In this document: positions 44,185-56,322 of the stretch, piece by piece
How positions within the stretch are numbered: the stretch's first letter is position 1
Layout: each line of letters opens with the position of its first letter
Assembly: GCA_019454045.1 (NCBI GenBank)
Contig: SKCR01017744.1
Location: 62,001 to 126,000, forward strand
Reading direction: 5' to 3'
DNA from: Zanthoxylum bungeanum
Taxonomy: Eukaryota; Streptophyta; Magnoliopsida; Sapindales; Rutaceae
DNA: 64,000 nucleotides
Notes under the pieces: generated by a model
What the model was told of the DNA's origin: nothing
The model's database searches: none
What the model saw: the letters and a program-made list of their open reading frames with translations, nothing else
Made by a program: the position numbers and the translations under genes

Positions 44185-47100
44185 ATGGGCGATAATGTCT
44201 TTAATGGCATAAACTTTCAAGACTGGGATATGAATCTCAGAATTGTTTCGGGATCCGAGAAGTTACTCTACATTATAGAGAGACCTCTTGGGCCTAAGCC
44301 CCGACCTGATCAGTTGCTTGAGCTTTGGAAGACTCATAGCGATGACAACGCGACTGCTCAATCGGTAATGCTTGCTTCTATGACTCCGCAATTCCGTCGT
44401 CAAAACAAGAGATTGGATCCCTATGAGATGATTGCGAAGTTGCATGATCTTCACCGATCTAATCTTAGATCGCAAAGATATGAGTTGCAGAAGAAGCTAT
44501 TCCGCGCTCGCATGTCAGAGGGTACGTCTGTTGAGCACCATGTGTCACAAATGATTACTGACATTGAGCAGCTCGGACAGATGGGCATCATCTTTGACGC
44601 TGAGACTTCAGTGGATTTGATCCTACAGTCTCTCCCCGACACTTGGAGTGGGTTCATCATGAACTACAACATGTTGAATCAAGACCAAACTCTTGGAGAG
44701 TTGATGTCCATTCTGTGCGAAGCAGAAAAAGAGCTCATTAAGGGCAAGAAGCGCGAGGCGCACTTTGCTTCAACATCTCAGAGTCCGAGGGCTTGGCCCA
44801 AGGCGACTGGAGGTGTCAAGAAGTAGAAGCATAAGAAGAAGGGCAAGGCCAAATCGTCAAAGGGTTCTGGGAAACCTAAGGACAAATCACAAGATGTATG
44901 TCTACAGTGGGGGAAGCGGGGTCACTTGAAGCATGACTGCCGCAAGTACAAGACACGCATGAAGGAAATCAAAGCGGGCAATGTACCGGCTTCAGGTATG
45001 TTTGTTATAGAAATAAACATGTCTACTACTAGTTTTAAAAATTGGATTTTTGATTCTGGTTGTGGAACTCATATATGTACTGATGTGCAGGATCTGCAGA
45101 TTAGTAGGAGACTGGCCTCATGAGAGATTGACCTCCGCGTTGGAAATGGGACACGAGTCACCTTTTTGGCCGTTGGCACTTTTGTTTTGGAACTGCCATC
45201 GGGGCATGTACTTAAACTATCAGACTGTTATTATGTACCTAGTTTGACTAGGAATATTATTTCTGTATCTATGTTAGCCCAATGTGGGTACACTTTTTTA
45301 TTTAGAAACACTGGGTGTTTTATGTATAAAAATTATATGGAAATTTGCACTACTGATGTAAATAATGGTTTTTATATTTTGAATATGAATCAATCTCAAA
45401 CATATAATGTAACAAACAAAAGACTTAAAGTAAGTAACAAAGATGAAACTTACATGCGGCATTGTCGTCTAGGACACATAAACAAGACACGTATATCCAC
45501 ACTTTCGAAGAGTGGGTACTTGGACGGATTTGATCCAAATTCATATGACGTCTTCGAATCTTGTTTATTAGGCAAGATGCCTAAATCACCTTTTAGCGGT
45601 AAAGGTGTATGTGCCACCGAACTGTTAGCCCTCGTTCATAGTGACGTATGTGGGCCCATGTCTAGCCAGGCTAGAGATGGATATGAATACTTCGTAACCT
45701 TTACGGATGATGCATCGCGTTATGGTTATGTGTATCTTATGAGACACAAGTCGGAAACCTTTGAGAAATTCAAAGAATTTCGACACGAAATAGAAAAATA
45801 GACCGGCAAAAGTATTAAGACATTACGGTCGGACCATGGTGGCGAATAATTAAGCAATGAGTTTCTTGATTACTTGAAAGAATATGGTATTCTTTCACAG
45901 TGGACTCCTCCCGGAATACCGCAATTAAGCAGTGTGTCCGAACGGAAAAACCGAACTTTGTTAGACATGGTAAGGTCTATGATTAGTCGCACAGAGCTAC
46001 CTATTTCCTTCTGGGGATATGCATTGAACAGTGCAATACTTATTTTGAATAAGGTTCTGTCAAAGTCTGTTCAACAGACTCCGTATGAAATATGGACAGG
46101 AAAGAAACCGGGTTTCTCATTCCTGAAGATTTGGGGTTGCTGGGCATACGTTAAACATTTGGAAGGTACCAAACTTGAACCCAAATCGGATAAATGCTTA
46201 TTCTTAGGATATCCTAGGGAAACCAAAGGATATTACTTCTATCACCCACAAGAGAACAAAGTATTTGTTGCTCTACATACGGTTTTCCTTGAGAAGGAAT
46301 TCCTAAATGCAGTGATAAGTGGGAGGAAAGTAGAACTCGATGAAAATCGGAGTGACACTGTTCCTGGCAAAGAATCCTTAATGAAACATGAACAGTCCAT
46401 CAGGGATGAGACTGTACCACAATCTTCGAATACACAAGGACCGCGTAGGTCGGAGAGAGTCAGAAAACAACCTGAGAGGTATGGGTTTCTGATCTCACCT
46501 CATGTGGATATTAATCTTATTGAGGAAGACGAGCCGGCTACGTATGAGGAAACGATACAAGGTATCGACTCCGGTTTATGGCAAGATGCCATGAATTCCG
46601 AAATGGATTCCATGTACACCAACCAAGTTTGGATACTGGTTGATGCACCAGAAGGCGTAAAGCCTATTGGTTGCAAATGGGTCTTCAAGAAGAAAACTGA
46701 CATCGATGGCAACGTACAAACTTAAAAAGCTAGGCTTGTAGCAAAAGGGTATCGTCAACAACATAGTGTCGATTACGATGAAACTTTTTCACCCGTTGCC
46801 ATGATTAAATCCATTCGGATTATGCTCGCTATTGCTGTATATTTTGATTACGAGATATGGAAGATGGACGTCAAAATCGCTTTCCTTAACAGAAACCTTT
46901 TGGAGGATGTTTATATGAAACAGCTTGACGGTTTTGTCGTACCAAGACTTGCAAACAAGGTTTGTAAGTTAAATCGATCCATTTATGGATTGAAGCAAGC
47001 ATCGCGTTCTTGGAACCAACGTTTTGATGAGATCATAAAAGAATATGATTTCGTTCAAAACGAGGATGATTCTTGTGTATATAAGAAGGTTAGTGGGAGC

Positions 47101-48108
47101 GCACTGACATTCATTGTCCTTTACGTTGATGATGTATTGTTTATTGGCAATGACATTCCCATCTTAACATCGGTGAAAGCTTGGCTTTCATTAAAATTCT
47201 CCATGAAGGATCTGGGAGAAGCAGCCTTTATTCTAGGAATAAATATCTACCTGGATAGATCTAGAAAGCTTATTGGACTCTCCCAGAGCACGTACATTGA
47301 CAAAGTGTTGAAGAGATTCAACATGGATCAGTCCAAGAGGGGACTGTTGCTAGTGTCACATGGCGTCACTCTATCTAAGGACATGTGTCCTAAAACTCAA
47401 GATGAGAGAGACAGCATGAATCGGATACCGTTCGCATCGGTAATCAGATCGATCATGTATGCCATGATATGTACGCGACCTGATGTCTCATATGCTTTGA
47501 GCATGTGTAGTCGCTATCAGGCCGATCCAGGCGATGGTCACTGGATGGCGGTTAAGAATATCCTTAAGTAACTTAGACGAACTAAGGACGATTTTTTAAT
47601 CTATTGAGATGGGGAACTTGAGGTAACTGGGTATACCGATGCAAGTTTCCAAACCGATAAAGATGACTGTAAGTCGCAATCCGAGTACATGTTTTGTTTG
47701 AATAACGGAGCAGTAAACTGGAAATCTTCCAAGCAAGAGACTGTTGCCGATTCAACAACAGAAGCGAAGTATATTGCTGCAGCTGAAGCAGCAAAAGAGG
47801 CAGTTTGGATCCGTAAATTCCTAATTGGATTATGAGTAGTTCTGTTAGCAGCTGAGCCTGTTCCATTATATTTTGACAATAACGGGGCTATAGTGCAGGC
47901 TAAGAAATCACGGTCTCATCAACGATCCAAGCATGTTCTTCGATTTTTCCATCTGATTCGTGAGATCATACATCGTGGCGATGTGAAGATCGAGAAGGTT
48001 GCATCAGAGGACAATATTGCAGATCCGCTGACGAAAGTTATTCCTCAGCAAAAGTTTGAGCGACATGTACATAGTTCAGGTGTTAGATGCTTGAGTGACT
48101 GGCTATAG
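44185..48108 (+). pseudogene. E4 copia gag-pol, one continuous frame with eight internal stops
   Basis: All recognisable domains lie in a single frame of 1307 codons. Gag: NFQDWDMNLRIVSGSEKL, HHVSQMITDIEQLG; a zinc knuckle CLQWGKRGHLKHDC in which the second Cys is Trp. Protease: WIFDSGCGTHIC (about 45040-45080). GAG-pre-integrase: HCRLGHINKTRI. Integrase: HSDVCGPM, FVTFTDDASRYGY, ISFWGYALNSA. Reverse transcriptase: WQDAMNSEMDSM, MDVKIAFLNRNL, YGLKQASRSW, YVDDVLFIGND. RNase H: GYTDASFQTD, STTEAKYIAAAEAAKEAVW, DPLTKVIP. Internal stops are at 44824, 45121, 45799, 45847, 46723, 47569, 47605 and 47833; no frameshift separates the pieces. It cannot make a full polyprotein. Confidence 0.93.
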
Positions 48109-48122
48109 GCAAAGTGGGAGAT

Positions 48123-50071
48123 TGTTGGACAATTATGACCCATAGCGTCACTATTTGTAAAAGACATTGTGGTTTTTGTACAAATTAACTATGTAGCAAA
48201 GGAAATTACATTTTTTCATTTTGTAATTTGATTTCTTAAATATATAAATGATAAAAGTATTATGATTAGTTCCAGATTATTAGATATGAGACAATATCAA
48301 TCCATAACGGTTTAATCATTAAATATCCCTAGTCGTAGTATTATCGAGACTGGACATCGATAATGCGAAATAGACTAGTATTGCACTTGTTCGTGTTATG
48401 GAAGCGTAACAGCATAGTTCTCATATATTTAAGTATTGGATACTTATGCAAGTGTGATATGAGGTTGTGTTTACCGATGGTACGGAAACAGCTTCGCTCT
48501 GGATAGACCCCGCGGAATCCCATTGGTAGTATGACCATGTGTCTATGGGAATCTGCATCAGGGTAGGTGTATTTGGTCTTAACCTGAGACTTGCATCGCT
48601 AGTACTTGTGACAATCAATACGCTTTGGTTTTGGTCGTCCAGGACTTTAATAGGTTTTGTGTATGCCTATTCTGGGTTTATTGAGAATCGTAGTGTATTG
48701 GGTGTGATGTCAAGATGGAAGTATCACTTTACTCATATGGAGATGATGATTACGCAGGGATACGGAACTGGTACTCTAATTGGTTGCAACCATCGGGATA
48801 ATATGACATGGTCATGATTATCCGATTAAAGATACTAGTTTCTTGTAATCCGATATATGCTTCGTACGGGGCATACACTATTCCAGCCTCAGGCCTTGCA
48901 TGTGACATCAGTTACTGGATCATAATACGTAATACTACGTATACTACGCCTGACAAAGATTATATATTCCATTAAGAATATTTCTGGAGAATTGGGTAGG
49001 CACGGTGCTTTGCTAGAAGCCAACCATGTCTCATAAATCGGTAAAAACATAGTACGAGGTACATACGTGTTCGGATAGTCCGACGACCGGATTTACTACC
49101 AACATATCCAGGGATCTCTTGGGTCACTTCCCGAAGATTCACCGATGACGTATGATTCGAGAATAATTAATCTACGATTAATTGCGGAGAGATTTTATCT
49201 GGGATAAAATACTATTTAAAGAGAGAGAACGATTAATTTGGAATTAATCGATAAAATAATATATTCGATATATTAAACGAAATTAGATTTCGACGCGGAA
49301 TTAAAATTGGATTTTAATTCGGGCAAACGAATTAATTTAGAATTTATTCGCGAGCGACGTGAATAGTAATTTTGCTTGGCATAATTATTTAATTAAATTT
49401 GATTTAATTACGTCACAACGGAAAATTCGTTAATTCGAAATTAGCGAACCCGAGTCCGGGATGTGTCGCGGGCCCACTCAGATTTTGAATCAAGTGGGGC
49501 CCACATGTCATATCACTTGTCACATCATTTGTCACTTTAATTACTTTTTGGTGATGGGTTTTGGTGAAGGCATGATGGTAACTTGTATGACACATTTGTG
49601 TGTAATGATGGGAATGACTTTTACCAAAATTTAGATTTGGTATATCATTTGATTTTTGAAATCAATTAATCAATTCATTCACTTCATTTTCTCACACTCC
49701 CTCACGGTTTTAGAAACCATATTTCTCTCCCTCTCTGTTTCTCTCATTTCCGAGAGTTACAAGGTTAATTTGGAATTTTTGTAGCAAAAATTTCAAGAGC
49801 TAGTACTCAAAGGAATCATAACAAAGGTGTTAAGGAAACCATCCCAAAAGCTTGGAATCAAATATCAAGGCTTGGAGCTTGAAGATCAACATTCAAAGTG
49901 GAAGCTTGGAGACTTCTCAAAGGACCATTGGCTGAAACTTCAACAAGGATTTTTTTGTATTTGACGCATCCTAAATCCGCTCTTTGTAAGTATGATTCTG
50001 CCATACTTTACTTTTGTATTCACATTATTTCATTGCTTATATGATTTTGGATAATGTCTTAGAGACCAGCA
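48123..50071 (+). repeat. E4 3' LTR
   Basis: 1949 bp, TGTTGGACAATT to GACCAGCA, preceded by the purine tract AAAGTGGGAGA. It shows the LTR uninterrupted by E5. Confidence 0.93.
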
Positions 50072-50076
50072 CGTTG

Positions 50077-51849
50077 TGCTTTGGGATAAATTGGTGTTTG
50101 TTTCCCAGGATAAAACAGAAACTAGTAATTTCGGTGCACCTCCGAACCACCATATCGAACTTCTATAATGTTTGAACTTGATCGGGATAAAATCATAGCA
50201 AAGAACAATCAACAATGTAAATAGAGATAACGAAAAAACAGCCAATGGAACAACTATTGTAACGAAAAACACTGCCACTGGAATCGTGACTAAAACGCAC
50301 AATACAGCCATTGGAACCGTAACTGGAACAGGCAAAACAACCACTGGAATGCCTAATACAGTGACTAACTGAGACACTATGAGTTTTCGAATTTGTTTTG
50401 ATTTTTTTTTCCCGGCAAACTGATTGGTTCTCTTTTGATTTAAATAAACAATAGACATTTGCCATTCCATAACTGCATGGATTAAATTGGCTTTAAATTC
50501 AGACTTAATTTTGAATTCAATATCACAATTATGACTGTTGTTGTTACAGCAAATGAAAGGTCATGAAAAATTTAAAGGAAATTTTAGAAAAATCGAAACT
50601 CACTTGAGCCTAGCTTGATTTGGGCCACATTCGAGTACACCGGATTTGCGGATGCACATTGGATTAAAGTCCACCAACCCGTAATCAGGATATGAATTGC
50701 ACCCCTCCTGCAAGCGCATGTAGAGAGAGCCTCTATTCATAAGTTTTTACCACTATATAAACTATCATCTATATATAAGCACTATTTGGCTTTGTTATAT
50801 AAATTTCTTTTATTTTCCCTTCTTAATGGGTGTACTTTGTGAGACAAATTCTCATTCACCCGAGCATTATTTTGATCATATCAATATATTATTTCGAAGT
50901 ACTTAAGGAGGAGAATCCTAAATACTCAAGACCTCATCATTTTCATAAGTGAATCCCACTTAAAATGAGCTTCAAACATGTTTTAATTTTTCTTCTAGTG
51001 TCAAAATTATATACTATACATATATAAATAGCAATATCGGTTAAGCTTATGTATTTGATTAATTATAGCCTAGTGGCAAGTAAAATCTCTCTCCATCCGT
51101 GTAGGCTAGATTTTGAACTTAGACCTCTTGTACTATAAAGATGTTATGATTTTGTAACTAATAATGATTTAAATTATGCTTAATTATAATTGACGTGGCA
51201 TATTGTAAATTGTTATGTGTCGATTGAGTGGCTATCTACGACAAGGACAATGAAGTTAGAAATGAGTCTTGTAATAAAAAAAATAGTTTTATGTACATTA
51301 GAAACTTATAATTTTCACCTATAACTTTTAATTTTATTTATGAATTAGCCCATCTAACTTCTTTTTTTTAAAGCTTGGAGGTGTGTAAAATCGAAATTAA
51401 TTTTTATTCCTATTATCATCTTGATTCGAATTCGAACATGAGTAAAAATCATTTGAAAATCACTTCGATCAAGTTCATAAGGACAAATATATATATATAT
51501 ATTAGATTTTAACCCTTAAAAATTAAGATTATGTTAAAAAGTGTCCTTCTTTGTATTATTTATCCATCCAATTTCAATTCATTTTCAATATGGTGGATAT
51601 ATATAATAAAATAATCATATGAAAATCAGGAAACTTTCTAAACTAAAAGATACTAAAAAATTATAATATATGACAATTATCCTAATTATAATAATTGAAA
51701 ACCAAATCAATCTAAGATAATTTAGATAAATTACTTTGAAAACACAACTCATGCTGGCAGATTATGACTTTTAGGCACTCCTACTTTTCAATCGCGGCTC
51801 CACTCTTACTCTACTATAAATTAGCATGCATGTGATAAATGTTTAAGTA
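50077..51849. other. Spacer with 33-bp minisatellite, no credible gene
   Basis: A 146-codon minus ORF (50470-50030) is dominated by hydrophobic 11-residue repeats caused by the minisatellite and runs into the E4 LTR. The rest is AT-rich with no ORF of interest. Confidence 0.5.
50241..50369. repeat. 33-bp minisatellite, four copies
   Basis: Units start at 50241, 50274, 50307 and 50340, each beginning GCCANTGGAA or ACCACTGGAA. The period is a multiple of three, so any frame through it stays open. Confidence 0.85.
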
Positions 51850-53530
51850 AATACGATTTTATCGAATATCGCAGTGAAATGTAAGAAAATATATTTTTCC
51901 AATTTCAAAAATTTTTCTTTAAATTATTTATTTTAATATTGAATCTCAAAAATAAATTTGAAAATGTCCAAATTATCTGTTGGCCGAATTTAGGCTAGAT
52001 ATACAAACTTTTACATTTTTCTCATTTTAGTCCAAAAGTGTCAATTACACATTTAAATATTTCTAAAACACTACCAAAATGATTAGTATATATTTAATAT
52101 ACATAATTACATCCATAAAATGGAAAGCCCCAATTTTAGAATTAGGCATATATAAACCCTAAATTATTTAATTAATCAAATAAAATTAAAATTGACCTTC
52201 AATCAAGCTTTGATCCAAACTTTCCAACTTCTCAAGAGTCTCACCATAATTAAAACACTCAAGAATAATTCTAGATTTTCATAGAGTGGTACAAAAACTC
52301 TAGAATGACAACTTATCATTCTTTGACAATATTAAGCTATAATAACACTTATTAAGCTCAAAGAATTACTAGACATGCATGCTAATTATCCATAAGCTTC
52401 CAACAAATAAAACCCATATTCAAGAGAAAGGAAAAAATAATACATTTTATGTATTCAAATAAAGCATAAGGAAACAATTTCCTAATGAAAGAATCATGGA
52501 AACTTACCTTAAAATTCTAATTATTTAAAGAAATTCTTTTAGATTTGGTTTTCTCTAATTTTCTCTCACTTAGAGTTCACTATTGAAGCATTTGGTTCTT
52601 ATCTCATCAAATGAACAACCCCTCAAAAAATAAAACAAAATATATATTCATACTAACTCCAAACTAATGTCACATGTATCCAATAAAATAAAACACATGT
52701 CATAAAAATATGACATATACTTATGTATGTATATATATAATTAATTAATTAACCTTTAACGAATCAATTTAATTAATTTAATTGCATTCGGATAAATACC
52801 AGAGACAAATATAATTTTCAAATCTCATAAGATGTAATCTTGTTGACGTATAGATTTGCGATTTCTCAATAACACTGAGAATTCATTTCCGATTGTACCA
52901 TGGACATGGATTTGACAAATCACAATCTCATGAAGTGGACATCTAAATCATGTACGCAGGACTGATGAATCATCTCTGGATATATTACCGGATATCATGA
53001 GCATCAGTCCACACCCAATGCATAGGTGAAGGTCTAACCTAAAAAGGTCGAAAACGTGACTGTCATCAAAGTGTGAATGATAATTCATATATCCACCGTG
53101 GTATCTCAAGTTTAAGGACCACTATGTTACTCAACTCGAGAAGATTCATATTGACGCAAGCGTACCATTTATTAGGAATCTTCAGTGAGTCGTTCAGTGT
53201 TCATCCGCTATGAACATCTATATGTTTATACGAGTCTCCTTAAACTCATGGCTCACTAAGATAAACCACCGGAATCCAATATTCTGTTATACGATATGTA
53301 CCGATCTCCCGGATTTACTTACTGACCAAGAATGTAAACATTGATAAGGAACTATTCAAGAATGTTATTATTATAACATATCTCAATGTCAAATTTTTAC
53401 AAATTGACACTCATGAGAGGCATTGACAAATTGGTATACATAATATTCCTTTTATAAGTTTCATAAAGAGATCGTTTTTCACATTCGCATATATAATCGA
53501 ATCTTGTTTAAAAGAGATTAGTCAGCAATC
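51850..53530 (-). repeat. Degraded copia LTR (family of 17072), inverted
   Basis: Its complement follows copy A from about 17100 to 19420 with gaps. Matches include the stretches about sister phrases TGAACGACTCACT, AAGATTCTTAATG and GAGATACCAC, and TTTTGGACTAAAATGA near the other end. Edges are approximate. Confidence 0.7.
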
Positions 53531-54922
53531 TTTATGTGAAAAATGACTTTGAAGAGAGGGTTAAAAAAAGAAGAAGATGAAGCTTCAACCTTGAACAGCA
53601 CAAACATTGAACATGAGGGCAAGCAGTATAGGCAATGAGCAGATCAAATAATCAATAATCTTTTTGGCAGATATGCACGAAGAAATTAAAACATGAACTT
53701 GGTCATTTTTAGAACGAAGTATCAATATTGGACACTTTAAAGGGAGACAAGATGGCCACAATGTCAAAAAATATCGATATACAAGAATCACAAAAAAGAA
53801 AAAAAATGATTAACTTGCAACCAGAAAAAATGAGGGAGAGTGGAGAGACATATTATGGGTCGGGTAGCTAATTCGGGTCGGTGCGTAATGAAAACAATAC
53901 CCGTCACTTTTTATGAAAACAGTGACTTATTAATACAGATAAGATATATATGATAAAATTTGAAAATAATTAGTTAATATTATGATAATCATCAAATTAT
54001 TAAAATTACAAAGATAAATTCATAAAATTCATAAAAATCGAGTAGAATCGAGTCGAGTCAAGTCGAGCCTTATTTTTTAAAATCAAAATCAGTAATTAAC
54101 CTGGTCTTAAAATCTGTTCAGGTGACCCGGTTCATGTCCGATTGAGTAAACTGATCCGGTCAAATGTTGCAGAAGAGACGTGCTGTGATGGGAAGTATTT
54201 TTGTCGGGGCTATGGTCAACGCGCATTTAGAAGCAGCACGCGAGCTTAGACGTTGACTCTGAGACTTGTGTTTTTATCCTGTCTCACGAGTTACGCACGT
54301 GACCAAAAGTTTTATTTTATTTTATTTTTTATTTTGATAGTATTTTGTTTGATGACACTGCCACGTAAATAGGAGTCCTTTTATATCAAAATTAGGCATG
54401 TCTAATTCGGGAGAATCTATAGTTCCTTTGAAATCATTAACATAGAATCATAAAACTTAATGAGTTGTTAATTACTAGATTTTTATAGGGATATCGAAGT
54501 CTGTAGTTGATAATATTTTCACTGTTACTCGGGAGAGAGAGTGAATACTTAAGAATTGTTGACTTATAAATAATACAACTGAACAAGAAATAATTGGCAT
54601 GACAATATATAGGGGATAATTATGTGAAATCAGACTCTAGAGTCTCTATCGTATTGGTTCCTTCTATCTAAATAGTTTTATATCTTATTTATTTAATTAA
54701 AATCTTTATTATTTATTTTCTAAATAAAGTTAGGATTATCAATTGTAATACTTAGTGTGAGTGAACACAATCTCTATGGGTTCGACACTTTTAACTCATA
54801 TTTACTAAAATTTGACACCGTACACTTGCGGTACGATATAAAATATCACAACAAAATGATAAACCCACCCTCAATTTAACTCATTTCTAATCAGAATCAT
54901 TTTGGAAAATTTGTTAAATTGA
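53531..54922. other. Intergenic, nothing recognised
   Basis: AT-rich. Short ORFs only (for example 53585-53791 minus) with no family pattern. Confidence 0.5.
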
Positions 54923-55648
54923 GGGTGTGTTTACTTGCCATGAATTAGAATGGAGAACGAGAATCATTTCTATTATACTTGTTTACTTTCTAAAATTGAA
55001 TGAAAATCGGATTGAGAATGGGGTGTGGCCCATATATTTGAGATTATGAAATGAGAGTCTCATTCCCACCACCCCATGAGGATTTGATTTTCATTCCCAT
55101 AATTGATGAGAAATTATCAGTTTATCCCTTAAATAATTAATTAATAAATTATTGAATAATTAAAATTAATTTATAAATAATAAATATAATATAATAATGA
55201 TAATTAATAAATAATAATTCATTAATAATAAATAATAAAATAGTATTTAATATATTAATAAAATAATACTGTAATAAAAGAATAAATTAATATTTAGCAA
55301 TTTAATACATTAATAATTAATTAATACTTAATTTATAGATAATATATATAATTAATCAATAATTAATAGTCAAATAATACTGTAATAAAAGAATAAATTA
55401 ATATTTAGCAATTTAATACATTAATAACTAGTAAGTAATAAGTAATTATAACTAAATGTATTTTTCTAACTTATTAACAATTCATTCGATTATTAGATAA
55501 AATATTCATATCAATGGTAATATTACTTCATTCCGATTACGCTTTCCACAATTAAGTAAACAGTTTATTCTGATTATAATTTACCATTCCGATTCCAGCT
55601 CATTCTGATTCCATCTTATTCTGATTAAAAAAGTATGTAAACGCACCA
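54923..55648. mobile_element. MITE-like element, 726 bp
   Basis: Ends GGGTGTGTTTAC (left) and GTAAACGCACCA (right) form imperfect terminal inverted repeats; TGA (54920-54922 and 55649-55651) flanks both sides. The interior is very AT-rich with TAATAA-type repetition. The ends resemble PIF/Harbinger-type MITEs, though their usual duplication is TTA or TAA. Confidence 0.6.
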
Positions 55649-55651
55649 TGA

Positions 55652-56322
55652 GTATAGACAAACTCGATATATAGCGATTAGACCGTACTGACACCCCAAA
55701 AATATCATAGAGTTCCAATTCATAGCCTTCACTTCCAATATTAGAATTATCCATTTAACAAGCAACAGATCTTTTATAAACTAAAGGAAATAATCATTAT
55801 TCATGTAGAAAAATAGGAAAACAAGAAAAATCAACACAAAAGTTAGATTATTATCATTATTCTTGAGTGGATCTACACATGAACAGATTTAGGTCACAAA
55901 AAATACAGAGTGGGGCACAATGAGTTCACCGGAGGGGATAGATGAAGAAGAGACATAAAAGAAATAGAGGAAAGTGGAGTGAGTTTTGTTACAGCCACTG
56001 ATTACATAACTATATAAGGATGGTCGGTGGTAGCTTGATATATGTATCGCAAGATGTGAAACAAAACTAATTCATTAACGAATACACTTGAGAGAATTAA
56101 TTTCCTTTTAACATACAACAATGAAAGAAAAACTGTTGAATCAGAGAAATTATTGCGGAAGATACCTTCCTTTTAGGTGAAACATAAATTGGTTGCCTAG
56201 TGGAAACCCTAAGATTAATAACACTGATTCTTTCACAGGGAAAATACTAAACGTCGTCCCACAAAAACTCACATTAAGGAGGATAAATGGCAATTATTTT
56301 TAAAATCACAACTTATTTTTTT
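55652..56322. other. Downstream flank of the ACC synthase gene
   Basis: AT-rich; probably includes the ACS 3' untranslated region (about 56322 downward), with no decisive polyadenylation signal chosen. Confidence 0.4.

Larger units (their letters stand above)
34356..50071 (+). mobile_element. E4: Ty1/copia retrotransposon, full length, with E5 in its 5' LTR
   Basis: Plus-oriented. 5' LTR 34356-41958 (interrupted by E5), initiator-tRNA primer site (41960-41973), 2.2-kb leader, gag-pol 44185-48108, purine tract, 3' LTR 48123-50071. The flanks CGTTC (34351-34355) and CGTTG (50072-50076) look like a target duplication with one change. Without E5 the two LTRs are about 1.92 and 1.95 kb. Confidence 0.92.
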
